64,000 nt of DNA from NCBI GenBank assembly GCA_039545355.1, contig BCJJ01000011.1, positions 870,642 to 934,641 of the forward strand. The letters are read 5' to 3'. This document shows, piece after piece, positions 33,526 to 44,183 of the stretch (the first letter of the stretch is position 1; each line of letters starts with the position of its first letter). Both the position numbers and the translations under genes were made by a program. The DNA comes from Trichosporon coremiiforme (Eukaryota; Basidiomycota; Tremellomycetes; Trichosporonales; Trichosporonaceae). The notes beneath the pieces were generated by a model. That model saw only the letters and a list, made by a program, of their open reading frames with translations, was not told the DNA's origin and did not search any database.

Positions 33526-34532
33526 CTAGACCTTCTTCTTGTCGCCCTCAAACCACTCAATCCACTGCTTCAGCTTGGAGTCATCGACATCTCCATTCCG
33601 TCCAATGACATTAGGTCCAGTATCGGCCGGATCCCTGTCCTTGCGCACATTCTCGATGAGCTCCGGCATGCCCTCCTCGAGCTTGCCCTTCATCGCGTCC
33701 GCAAACTCCTGCACGCTGCTGACGCCAAGGTACTTGGCCGCTCCCCAGACGCCGAGGGCCGTGAAAGCGCCCACGAGCGCGGTCGCAATACCCAGCGCCT
33801 GGAAGCCGATCCACGCACTGACGGGCTCGAGCGGCTGACCTTCCTCGTCCACGGCGGCGGGGCCGTAGAGGTGGTCCTCCTCTGCGTTGTTGAACTCGCG
33901 CCATCGGATGAGGTCAGAGTTCTCGAGCGGGACCGTCGAGGAGGCGTGCGCGAGGTCGTCGGCGCGGTTCTGCGCTTCGAGCTTGGCGAGGACCTGGGAT
34001 GAAGGGGCAGCAGGGGCGGAGGAAGACGCCGGCGCGGAAGTTGAACCAGAAGCGGCTGCGGGCTGCGGCTTGAAAGCCTCAGACGAGCGTACCGGGCGCG
34101 CGCTCATTGTCGGACGAGACGGAAGACCACGAAGTCCCTGGTTCAAGAACTGTGTTGTTTGCTGCATCGCAGCCGCCTGCTTCACGTACGGCAGGATCAG
34201 GAGCGTCAAACCAGTGGTGACGGCGAGCTGGGGTCAGCTGAGGTCGAACGAGGGGCAAGCTTGCGTATCTACTCGGCAAGGCGAGAGATGTCCACGCAAA
34301 GGAGAATACTCACAGCTGCTCCAGCAACGGCAACAGCGACCTTCGGGTTCGGCCTGTGGTCGTCGATATGCGGTTCTGCCGGCTCAGTTGTAGCAGAAGA
34401 GCTCTGGTGATCGACAGGGACTGCGGCAGCTTGAGCCAAAGCGCCAGACGGCTGGGGCTTGGCGTCGACGCCGCCTGCCGATTCCGTAGTCGCCTGCTCG
34501 AGCTTTCTCTTAAGCTGGTCGAGGAAGCGCAT
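33526..34532 (-). CDS. Two-helix membrane protein of unknown function
   Basis: Two exons on the minus strand. Exon 1 starts MRFLDQLKRKLEQATTES. A junction near 34229-34315 creates a first hydrophobic helix (VAVAVAGAA-LAVTTGLTLLI, about residues 65-85). A long Ser/Ala/Pro linker follows, then WREFNNAEEDHLYGP and a second hydrophobic stretch (WIGFQALGIATALVGAFTAL), then a conserved-looking end: GVSSVQEFADAMKGKLEEGM and SKLKQWIEWFEGDKKKV. About 300 residues. The layout resembles mitochondrial or ER membrane proteins with a C-terminal soluble tail, but I cannot name it. Divergent from UTP22 over 286 bp. Confidence 0.75.
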
Positions 34533-34818
34533 TGTTTTTGGGTACTGGGTATATGTAAACAGAGCAGAGGCGAAAACAGTATCCGTTCACGATCGGCCAC
34601 GGAAATGGCGGACGACGGACAAGCGCGCAGACTCCTTTCGCTCGCAGGTGAAATTTCAGGGCACGGTGCCATGCAACCCAGCCAGGCCAGCCAGATTTTT
34701 GCGGGGCCACTCTCACTGAAATTTCCGCCTGCCAGTCTACCGTCGCTGGGCGAGGTCACAACAACTGCATCTGGGCGGCTGACGTCTTTGCCTTCCTCGC
34801 TCATCACATCACGCAACT
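34533..34818. promoter_or_regulatory. Bidirectional promoter before UTP22
   Basis: 286 bp between divergent start codons. The two sequences GAAATTTCAG and GAAATTTCCG (about 34648 and 34718) are near-matching GAAATTTC elements about 70 bp apart. GAAATTTC is half of the RRPE-type element (AAAATTTT) used by ribosome-biogenesis genes in yeasts; that link is speculative. Confidence 0.5.
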
Positions 34819-37800
34819 ATGGGCGTCAAGAGGAAAAGCACCTCCGGTGCCCCCGTCGAGAAGAAGGTGAGCTTGGTTGCCTTCGAAAAGCTGACGTGCA
34901 GTCACGGAAAGGAAAGGCGAAGGCCGTCGAGCCCGACACCGATGAGGAGATCGAGCAGTACGCTGCGCAGTCGACGCTCGTCGACCCCATGATCGACCCG
35001 CAGGGCTCCGATGACAGCGACGACGATGAGGAAGACGACGACGTCCCCGAGTTTGACGGCATGGACCAGGACGATGAGGACGATGTGCCCGAGTTCAACG
35101 GCGACGAGGCTCCCGAGAACGGCGAGGAAGACGTCCCCATGGCATCGACATCACCACCGAAGAAGTCGCTCTACAAGGCGCCGACGCTGAAGGAGCTCGA
35201 TGAGCTGCGCGATGCCGAGGCTAGCGGTGGCAACACGTTCAGCATGCAGCTCGACGAGCTGCTCGGCAGCGCGCTGCTGAGCACGACGCCGGCGGCGGGT
35301 CTCAAGATCCTTCTCGGCGCCATTCACGACCTCGTCCACTCTCTCCCCGAAATCACTCCCGTTGCGCCCAAGAAGGCCATCAAGAAGGTGCCCGGCGTTC
35401 CCTTTTCGGGACCGAAGGCTCTGCTCCCGACCGCGGAGGAGGTGCAGTGGAAGCTTGGGTACGAGAAGCCGACGGAGGTGCTCGTCGCGGGCTCGTGGCC
35501 TGTCGTCGGCGGTTACAAGAAGTCGAAGGGAGAGGAGGGAAACATCGACATTGTCGTCATGATGCCTCCGGTAAGCTCACTACACGTCGTCGTTAGCTGA
35601 CGTACAGTCTCTGTTCTCTGCGAAGGACCGCACGGCGTACCGCTACTTCCACAAGCGGGCGTACTACCTCGGCGTGATTGCGCAGGCGCTGAAGAGCGCT
35701 GCGAAGGAGAACGGACCGCTGAAGGGCGCCGAGATCGCCTGGGGGTACGCGGATGCGCGCCGCCCGATCATCAGCGTTCGCGCAGGCAAGCCGCAGGGGC
35801 TGAAGCGTGCCGTCGACGTGCGGATCCATGCTGGTGCGCCCGATGTCTTCCCTCTCGCTACCCTGTATCCTTCGAAGTCGCTCATTAGGGCCGACGACGA
35901 GGCTACCCCGACATCGCAGACTTCCACCTCCCTCCTCCTCGACACGCTTCACAAGCCTCACCTCCTGCACCTCCACCGCTTGGCGCAGGCGCTGGGCGAC
36001 CGTGGAGCTGACAAGTTCCTCGCCCTCTGGCGCATCTGGGCCGCTCGCCGTGGCGTCGCCCGTCACCTCGGCGGAAGTGGATGGTTCGCGTCTATGCTTC
36101 TTGGATGGGTTGTCGAGGGTGCTGAGATCGGAGGCAACAAGGCTCGCCGCCAGCGCGGTCTCGGCAAAGCGCTTCCTCCTTGGGGAGCGCTCCGTGCCGC
36201 CTGGGAGAACCTCGCGCACACTGACTTCGAAGAGACTCCCGTCTTCCTCGGCGAGGCCAACGTGCCCCGCACCGAGTTCACCGGCGACGTCCTTGTCGAT
36301 GCGACGGGAACCGTCAACCTCTTTGCGGGATGGGAGAAGGGAGACGTTGAGATGGTGAGTGCTGTGGGGGTCTTAATGTTAGCTGACATTAGCTCCGGTA
36401 TCATGCGCGCGAGACGCTCGCGATGCTCGAGGACTCGGCCGCCGACCACTTCCAGGACGTTTTCCTCCGTGCTGAGACGCTCGGTCCCGCCACCTACGAC
36501 GAGTACATGATGTAGGCTTTGTTCCGCCGTTCTCAGCTGACCCTAGTGTGGATGCTTCGAAGGCGAAAACCGATGCTGGTCTTGTGGCCGAGGCCGAGCA
36601 GCCAAGGGCGATCGACCGCCTCGCTCACCGCGCTGCGGAAGTTGTGCGACAGGGATTGACCGACCGTGCCCGCGTCGTTCACACAACCGTCCTGTCCGAC
36701 ACTGAGTTCGCCGTCGGCCTGTTGCTCAACAGAGAGGAGGCTGGACGGACGCTCGACGTCGGACCGCATGCGGACCAGCAGGAGGCGTGCGCGGCTTACC
36801 GCGCGCTGTGGGGCGAGAAGGCCGACATGCGTCGCTACCAGAACGGTGTCATCGCCGAGTCTGTGCTTTGGACGCCGCACCGCCCGGAGCAGCGTGCGCA
36901 GATCCCGTTCCAGGCTGCCGAGTGGCTGCTGAAGCGACACCTCGGCGCTGTTTCCGTTACCTCTCGCTCGGCGAACGACAACTGGCTGCAGATCATCCAG
37001 GTGCCGGACGCCGCTCGCGACGCTATCTGCGCCGCCAACTCGGAGACTCAGGGATTCGCGCCCATCATGACCGCCTACCAGAAGCTGCACAGCGTGCTAA
37101 AGAACATAGACGACGAGCTCCCGCTCGGTGTGCTCAACGTTACGCCTGCCAGCGAGCTTCTTCGCTACGCGTCCGTTTTCGTTCCCCACCCTGTCGACGT
37201 AAACCGTCTCGCGACGGCACCCGAGTCCTTTGGCTACGTTCCCGTCGCCGAGATTGGACTGCAGTTCGAGTCCTCGCCCCGCTGGCCCGACGATCTCGAG
37301 GCTGTCCAGGCGCTGAAGCTTGCGCTGCTCGAGAAGGTTGCGCGCGTGCTTCAGCCCCGTATCAGGGCGCGCATGGCTATCGCGCTCGATGCCGATGCCT
37401 CCGCGGTCGAGGACCAGGCTTCCCTTGAGCTGCTCATGGACGGTGTCGCCTTCCGTCTGCGCATCATGTACGAGAAGGAGAAGGTGATGATCGAGCGTGC
37501 CCTCGAGCCCGCCCGTCCCGGTGTGCCGAAGCCGCCCGCCCCGCCACGAAGGCTGCTCCTTCCCGCGCTCGCGAAGTGGGAGCGCCGTTTCGAATACGAG
37601 CCGAGGCATCACTCCACCCTCGCGCCGATGCACCACCGATTCCCGAGCTTTTCGACGGCCGTGCGCCTCATGAAGCGCTGGACGGCGGCGCACATGCTCC
37701 GCATCGAGGGTGAGGCGCTCGAGCTGCTCGTCGCCCACACGTACCTTGCCCCTGGAAGCCTGGGTGCTCCGGCCGGAGCGACCGCAGGCTTCCTCCGCAC

Positions 37801-38500
37801 GCTCGAGGAGCTCGCAGCCTGGGACTGGCGCACGTCGCCGCTCTTCGTCCCCCTTGTTGCTGTCACTCGCGACGCGGCCAGTGCTAGCGGACGTCCCCGC
37901 TTCCCCACCACGGAGCGCGAAGAGGCTCTTGCCGCCTTCTCCCGCCGTGGCGAGAAGCACGCTTGGAGCATCGTCACTGAGACCGACACGACAGGTACGC
38001 GATGGACGGGCAATGTTGGCCCACTGGTCGCTGGACGTGTGCAGGCTCTCGCTGGTGCGACGCTCGCCGCGGTCCGTGGAGCTGGCCCGCTCGACGTCCC
38101 TGCGCTCTTCGCGACCCCGCTCGAGCACTACGACGCCGTCTTCCACCTCTCTCCCGGAACCCGCGCTGCCCAGGCGCTGAAGCCCGAGATCCCGTCCGGC
38201 TTCCGTTCCGCGGAGGCGCACGAAGTCCGCCTCGGCTTCGACCCCGCCAGCCTGCTTGCCGCCGACATTCAGCGGTTGTACGGCGACGCGCTGCTCGTGT
38301 TCCACGACGTGAACGGCGGTCGTGCCATTGGCATCCTCTTCAACCCGCAGCGTATCACGCCGAGAGCTTTCAAGCCGCTGCTTGGTTACAACACCGCACC
38401 GGCTAGCAAGAGCCTCGTGTCGCTGAACAAGGCGGCTGTCATTGAGGAGATTAAGCGCCTCGGCGCCGGCATTGTCACGAGCGTCGACGTCAGGAAGTAG
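34819..38500 (+). CDS. UTP22: U3 snoRNP protein Utp22 (NRAP family)
   Basis: Component of the UTP-C module with Rrp7 in the small-subunit processome, with tandem inactive nucleotidyltransferase-like domains. Exon 1 (34819-34866) gives MGVKRKSTSGAPVEKK, then an acidic N-terminal region (DDSDDDEEDDDVPEFDG). Conserved NRAP segments follow: WKLGYEKPTEVLVAGSWPVV, NIDIVVMMPP, TAYRYFHKRAYYLGVIAQAL, FLALWRIWAARRGVARHLGG, GWFASMLLGWVVEG, and VNLFAGWEKGDVEM ending an exon. After the junction near 36516-36548 the frame continues to QRLYGDALLVFHDVNGGRAI and FKPLLGYNTAPASKSLVSLN, ending VTSVDVRK. About 1,150 residues, normal for the family. Four introns. Tail-to-tail with the MFS gene, 85 bp apart. Confidence 0.94.
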
Positions 38501-38585
38501 AGGGGCAATTTGTAGGGATTTAGAGTTACATCATGCATAGAGATTACATTGCCCAAAAGTGCACTATATGACCGAAAGAGGAGGT

Positions 38586-40187
38586 CTAGACCCACTTCGT
38601 GCCGACTTGCTTGCTGCGCATAACGCGCGAGACACCGATCCAGATACCGCCGACGAGCACGACGGTGGCACAGAACATGGACGCCTCAAGGTACGTGTCA
38701 TTCGTATCCTTCAGCTGGGCAGTGATGGGCGTGCCCGCGAGCCAGAACCAGCCACTCACGAAGAAGCACATGCCAAGATACAGGCCGGCCTGGTTCGTGT
38801 GCGGGGCGAAAGAGGCTGCTCCGGGGTTCAGACTCGCGCCATAGCCTCCTGAGGCGATACCGTAGATGGCGTCGTAGGCGAGGATTGCGCCGGCCGAATT
38901 GGTGAGGGTCCAGAAGTACATCATGAACCCGCTCGCGCATCCGAAAGCGGCGAGGACGTTGATGGGCCCAATACGCTGTGCGAAGAAGAGGGGGATGATA
39001 CGACCAAAGAGGGACACGCCGTTCGCAATCGCCGGCGCATAGTTGGCCAAGCTGACGGGTACACCCTTGGAGGTGGCGTACGTCACTCCGAACGTCTGCG
39101 GAGCATAGATCGCCATACTGGCCAGACAGGCACCGGCGACGTACACCGTGTACGCCTTGTTGCGGAACACTTCGGGGGAGAGCACAGCGACCTTCTTCCT
39201 CGGCGGAACTGTAGTGCTGAGGGCGAAAAAGGCGAAGGCGCAGAACGCGAGCACGAGGAAGCCGAGAATACGCAGAGACCAGTCGACACCGACGGCAGGG
39301 ATGAGGTAGTTCAGCATGATCGGGAGGTAGATGCCACTGATAGCGGAGCCGGAAGCCTGGAAACCAAACGCAAGGGTACGGTATCGACTGCGGGCGAAGT
39401 GGTGGCTCAGCGTCGCGACTGAGGGAGAGAAGATGAGACCCATGCCGATTCCGACGCCGAAACCGTGACTGAGCAGGACTTGCCAGTACTCTCTCGAGAG
39501 GGAGGCCATCATGAAGCAGAAACTGTAGAGGAGACCACCGAACAGGATCAGGTGCTTTAGGTAGCCGCAGTCGAGGAGGGGACCGGAGATACAGCCCAGC
39601 ATCGGGCAGAGGGCGAACTGGATAGATCCGATCCACGAGACGGCCATGCCAGACGTGTCGCTCAGTTTCCCACTGAGATACTCCTGCTGGAACACACCCC
39701 ACGACTGGGTCATTCCGTCTGACTGTGAGCGATGTACTGCGAGGGTTAGAGGAGTTACTCACAGCAGATCATGTTCACCATGACACTTCCAGCACAGTTC
39801 AGCCATCCCTTCCACCCCGGCTCAATGTACTCCATTTTGCTCGCCTCCTCGATAACTTGGTTCTCATCATGATGACGCTGCGCTTCTGGCTCATCCTTCT
39901 CTGCGTGGTACTCCAGCGTCTCCCCACCTCCCATTCCTGTCCCGCTCCGTCCCTTTTCATCATATCCCTCAACTCCAGAGGAGGGGAGCACAGGTTGCGT
40001 CCCCGACTGCACTGATATCCGGGATACGTTCCGGTCCAGCGGCACGTCGGTGAAGCTGGCGGTGGGGTAGGCGCCGAACTCGGCCTCAACGAGCGCTTGC
40101 CGCTGAGCCTCGGTCGCCTGCACGCAGTCTCCGTCGGGGAGGAAAGGATCCCGCCATGGTTTTGATCTCGGGACGTCGGTCGTCATC
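38586..40187 (-). CDS. MFS transporter, monocarboxylate-transporter-like
   Basis: Major facilitator of the fungal monocarboxylate-porter-like group (Mch/Esbp6 relatives), predicted in the plasma membrane. Substrate not determinable. Start 40187 (MTTDVPRSKPWRDP); an upstream in-frame GTG is not used here. A hydrophilic N-terminal tail of about 120 residues leads into PGWKGWLNCAGSVMVNMICY, interrupted by one intron, then GMTQSWGVFQQEYLSG, the TM1 signature. Further helices include WIGSIQFALCPMLGCISGPL, FGVGIGMGLIFSPSVATLSH followed by HFARSRYRTLAFGFQASGSA, the family TM4-TM5 motif, and IANGVSLFGRIIPLFFAQRI in the second half. Twelve helices fit the length of about 520 residues. The acceptor CACAGTCAG was chosen because it keeps the frame. 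Confidence 0.88.
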
Positions 40188-41519
40188 GTCGTCGTCGGTT
40201 CCGTCGTAGTGTTCGTCTTGCAAAAGTTCTTCTCCACTTCAGGCCTTGCTATGTTCTCCGCTGAAGTCCAGGTCGTCAGGGTCGTGTGTCCGTCTTCGGC
40301 GGGGGTGGCCGCAACTCGATCGCAAAGTGGGGCCGAAAAGATGTTGTGTTTGTATGTGAGATGTCAAGTACGTCCTGAACTGTTCAAGATAAAGAAGTAA
40401 GAAACCCCACAGCTCCTCGCAATGTCTGTCCGCGAGCCGAGCGAGAGCGCTCCAGGAGTTTATGCTTTTCCTTACCCCGCAACTCCTCAGAACTCGGTCT
40501 CGCCGGTCTCAGGTCACCTGGCTAAAAATGGATATAGCGGAGCAACAGCAGAGGGGACGGACATCGCCGGACCGGTGCCTTGTTCCCTGGGATGCGGACG
40601 AGAGTGAAGGGCATGACGGGGGTGGATGTTCAGGTCTCGCTCTGCTACAACCGCTGGCTGACGCCGTGATCCTGCAGGATCGCAGAAGACCGGTGGACCC
40701 CAATGGATGCCTTCTTCTGCCGCAGGAGGCTACATCCTGGGCCGAGTCAGCACCCCCAAGTGCAGAGCCGTGCTCAAGCCACCGGGCCGGAGTCCGACTC
40801 AGCTCGGAGCTATCTCGCCCCTCCACTCTGTGACTAACCATCGACTCGTTCTTCGAGTGCGCTGCCCAGACGCACGGAGGGGCGATACTCCTGCGCTTGA
40901 GCCTCCGCGTTTCACTCCGCATCACTCTGCACTGCAACCTCGTGCACCTCGCGGGGTCTGATGCAGGGAAGAGACCTCTGAATCAGCAGAACTTTCGGCA
41001 TCTCGGCTATTTTTCCTTAGATGGAGCTAAGGAACTGTCCGAGTCGGTATTTCTATGGGGCGCGATTCGACTTCTGGGCAGACGCTCGCGTCCGTCGCCT
41101 CCGTTGGCAGTGACGCAAATACGCTCACCCCGCAGCGGATATGAACACGCGGACGTGATCGTCGATCGCTTCAAGCTTGGCGCGGACCATGGCTTGCACG
41201 TTAAGCAGAACTCGAGGGCGATGAAAAGATGGGCAGGGTGGCGGTGAAAGGTGGAGCGTGTGGTCTTTAACCGGACCGACGCCCGACTGTGGCGGGATCG
41301 GGCGTTGCGCCCTTTGATGCGACTCTTCCGCAAGATCCTCACACATCTCCTCCTGCACAGACACGCCAGAGATCTGGCTTACGCCCTTGACACGTCGACT
41401 GACACCCTGTTCTCACGCTTCCATCTGCATCTACATTCAAGCTCGTTAGTCCACCTTCTCAAAGCAATACCCTGTGTTCAATGTGTCACTGAGCAAGCTC
41501 CACACCTCTAGCAACCATT
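40188..41519. other. Intergenic region upstream of the micro-exon array
   Basis: About 1.3 kb with no supported coding region. It covers the MFS promoter and probably the start of the transcription unit that carries the array to the right. An ATG at 41317 opens a Leu/His-rich frame (RLFRKILTHLLLHRHARD) that could be the first exon, but I could not connect it. Confidence 0.4.
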
Positions 41520-42092
41520 CAGCTGACCAGCAGTCTTCCGGTTCCCAATAACACGCGTACGAAGCAGCTTCGAGTGCCTAGACATGGCTGACCCTCAGGC
41601 TTGATGCAAATTCAGCTACCGTGAGAACTCGCGTTATAATCTCGTACGGTGACATGCCGCGTATCTCACCTTGCCTCCGGCTCCTAAGCCATCTTTGTGG
41701 TGAGTTACCTCGCAAGAGCTGCTTGTGAACTATGAACGCGGTAGCTAAGGCTCACCCGGTCAATTCGCGCACCACGTCACCGTCACTTCGTGACAGACGC
41801 CAAGCCTGAAGACGAGCCATGTAACTGCCAAACCATGTTCGGGCAGCTAGGTCGCGCAGGCATCGCGTACGTCCGCAACAAACCAGGCAGGTGGGACAGC
41901 TAGTAACATCTGCAGCTACGCACTCCTTCACAATCTCCGAGCTGTCACAGCTCCCGCCCGTAGCCAATCGAAGGTCAAGCAAGTACTGTATTCAGCTGTC
42001 CTTCCTCCCGGAAGCTGACGCCGCGGGCTGCCACACAAGTCAGATGTGAGACTCCCAGCTCAGTTGTAGCAGTGATTAGCTAACCCGACCAG

Positions 42093-43800
42093 AGCACCAG
42101 CATCAGTCAGGTGAGCCACGGTAAGCTACTGTGTTGTCGATATAACAGCTAACACAGACAGAGCCTCGCCGTGCCCCACCTCGTCTTGTTCGGTGGTAGC
42201 TCTAACCGTCGCGCTGTTTAGCTGACCCGACCAGACTCTTGCAGGAGTGCTCCCCCGCCCCTCAGCTGCACTCGAAACACCTGCTAGCTGACGTGACAGA
42301 GTGGCGGTGCAACACTCTGCGAGCGATGTGTGTATTCCAGCTCAATACCGCGGACTCATCTGACCGACAGATTATCGCGCCGCCACATCGGTTCTCGTGC
42401 GTAGCTACGAGGAGGCAGAACCTGCAGCTGACCCGAGTAGGTCTGTAAGCGCTCCTCCGCCCCTCAGCTACAATTGAAGCAGACATTAGCTGACAAGACA
42501 GACCTCGACAGCCACGGAGTTGGGTGAGTGTAGCAGCTTAGCTAGCCGCAGGAATAGCTGATCATCCAGACTGCCCGAACCCGCCACACCACTGGTGAGC
42601 AGCTGCAGTGAAAGCAAGTGAACAGCTGACCCGAGCAGGTGTCGTAAGTCTCTATGCCCATCAGCTACAATTGTAACACGTGCCAGCTGACACGACAGAA
42701 CTTCGACATCCCTGGGTTTAGGTGGGTATCGCAGCCTTATTCTCCCGCGAACTCAGCTGACCACGCAGCAGATTGTTTGCTCTCGACGGGTCGGTCCTTG
42801 TGCGTGCGTAGCTACGATGTTGCGTATGAGTAGCTGACCCGAACAGATCTTGTGGGTCCTCCGCTCTTCAACTGCAGTTCTCGCAAACAGCAGCTGACAT
42901 GACAGTCCGGCAGCCTTGAACTCGCGTACGAATCGCAGCTTACGGTAGTTCGCTGTGGGCTTAGCTGACTGTCAGCTTTTACTGCGCTCGCCACTCCGTC
43001 CTGGTGAGCGGCTACAATTGAAGCAAGTGCCAGCTGACTGAAGCAGGCTGCGCGTGAGTCTACCGGCTTTGGGAGATGCACTGGCTGACTTCAGGCTCCA
43101 GCTGCAATTGAGGCAGTCCCAGCTGACACGACAGGACGTGTCATGGGGCAGGTCAGTTGAGAAATGACAGCAACGCAGCTGACTTAGCAGGTCCGCTGGG
43201 CTCCCAAGTTGGGACCTGGTCCGTAGGCTTGGGAACAGAGCAGTAAGTGATCGATGCGTCATGATGCGGTCCGAGCTAGCGATCTTCCAGTACCAGCTAA
43301 CACGATCAGACTCTCAGCGCTTACAAGTTAAGTGACGGTGTGTAGCTGTGAAGGCTCTTGATGTAGCTGACTCGAACAGGTCATCTTCCGCGTCTAGCCA
43401 CAACTCCGCCAGTTTTACCTGTGCCGACGTCATGGTCGTCAGGCCGTGCGTGGCTACTTGAGGCTTTGGCGTAGCTAACCAGGCCAGATCCTCTCGCTGT
43501 ACGCGCAGGTCAGTAGCTGTGGCAATGGTCGCAGCTGCTAGCTAACGACCAGTGCGCCGTGAGTGTCCCAGATGACCAGCTTCATACGACTCGATTGATA
43601 GCTGTCGATCACAGCAGTCTCTGGGCGAAGATTGGTCAGCTCCCCAACGTCTGCATTAGCTGGCATGAACAGGGATGAGGTGCGTAGCTAGGGCCCGCCC
43701 CAGATACAGTCCCGAACATACGGTGAGCCCACATCCAGACTCTGGACCACCGTTCGCTGGAGCTTCGCAATGTCAGCATTTGTCAACTGACACTCAGTAA
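42093..43800 (+). CDS. Candidate micro-exon gene, product unrecognised
   Basis: Best-supported part of the array. Choosing splice sites by consensus gives 24 exons: 42093-42110, 42162-42192, 42235-42246, 42300-42327, 42371-42396, 42441-42444, 42502-42523, 42570-42594, 42639-42643, 42699-42721, 42769-42803, 42847-42851, 42906-42925, 42976-43003, 43047-43053, 43135-43151, 43191-43242, 43310-43326, 43380-43445, 43488-43508, 43553-43558, 43618-43634, 43673-43679 and 43710-43722. Concatenated they keep one frame open for about 168 codons with GC-rich codons like the neighbours, including RYYRAATSVLVYLDSHGVGL and LRDVSWGRSAGLPSWDLVRR. A TAA follows directly at the next acceptor (43798). Several boundaries had alternatives, and I favoured those keeping the frame (for example 42803 over 42799). 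The true start lies upstream, perhaps in 41317-42045. I see no known domain, signal peptide or clear membrane helix. Confidence 0.4.
42221..43260 (+). repeat. Tandem units of about 200 bp, each with three introns
   Basis: Units start at about 42221, 42427, 42625, 42833 and 43032, so spacing stays between 198 and 208 bp. Each unit reads: AGCTGAC acceptor, a very short exon (4-12 nt), an intron with a CAGCTRCAATTG-like motif, an exon of 17-28 nt, an intron, an exon of 25-52 nt, an intron. Introns align between units better than exons do. This points to ancient tandem duplication of a three-intron segment. Confidence 0.65.
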
Positions 43801-44183
43801 TTGCCGCAGCGCTACGGGTGAGAAGCTCGATCACGGTTGCCCAGCTGACAACAGAACGCTGCGATATCCCAGTCGAACTACTTCAGAAGGGGTATGTTCA
43901 GCTATTTGAACCGGAGATGATTGAGCTGATATACCAGGCAGACGATGTGGGTATAGTTTCGAATGGCAAGATCTGCACATCTGCACTATGTCCCCAGTCC
44001 AGCTATTCCACCGTTACTCATCAGCTGACCATTCAGTGCAGGTATGCTCTGTGGCGGGCCAGGCTACTGTGTGAGTATGTCCAGCTTGGTTACACTTCTC
44101 ACCCAGCTGATCCCAGCGCAAACCTCACACTAGTTGAACCTATATAATGCATATGATAACAAATGAACCCCTCTACGTCCCCT

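Larger units (their letters stand above)
41520..44116 (+). other. Array of about 26 closely spaced intron 3' ends (micro-exon array)
   Basis: On the plus strand the motif AGCTRAC (or a one-base variant) followed within about 5-10 bases by AG occurs about 26 times. Examples: 41521, 42078, 42148, 42221, 42285, 42357, 42427, 42489, 42625, 42685, 42755, 42833, 42892, 42963, 43032, 43121, 43176, 43294, 43364, 43474, 43539, 43842, 44021. Four weaker variants lie at about 42556, 43661, 43925 and 44104. Each is the same branch point/acceptor pair used by ordinary introns in this window. Most are followed, after 4-35 bases, by a GTRNGT-type donor. The result is a chain of introns of about 30-110 nt separated by tiny exons. 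The minus strand lacks such a pattern. Whether this is one heavily split gene, a cluster of intron-derived repeats or a non-coding transcript is open. Confidence 0.75.

Noticed and set aside
40200..40237. Upstream start for the MFS gene at 40237
   Set aside because: That codon is GTG. The first ATG in frame is at 40187 and fits a normal fungal start.
41520..44116. CRISPR-like repeat array
   Set aside because: Repeats are degenerate 12-15-mers at uneven spacing matching spliceosomal branch point/acceptor signals, in a eukaryotic genome with no cas genes.
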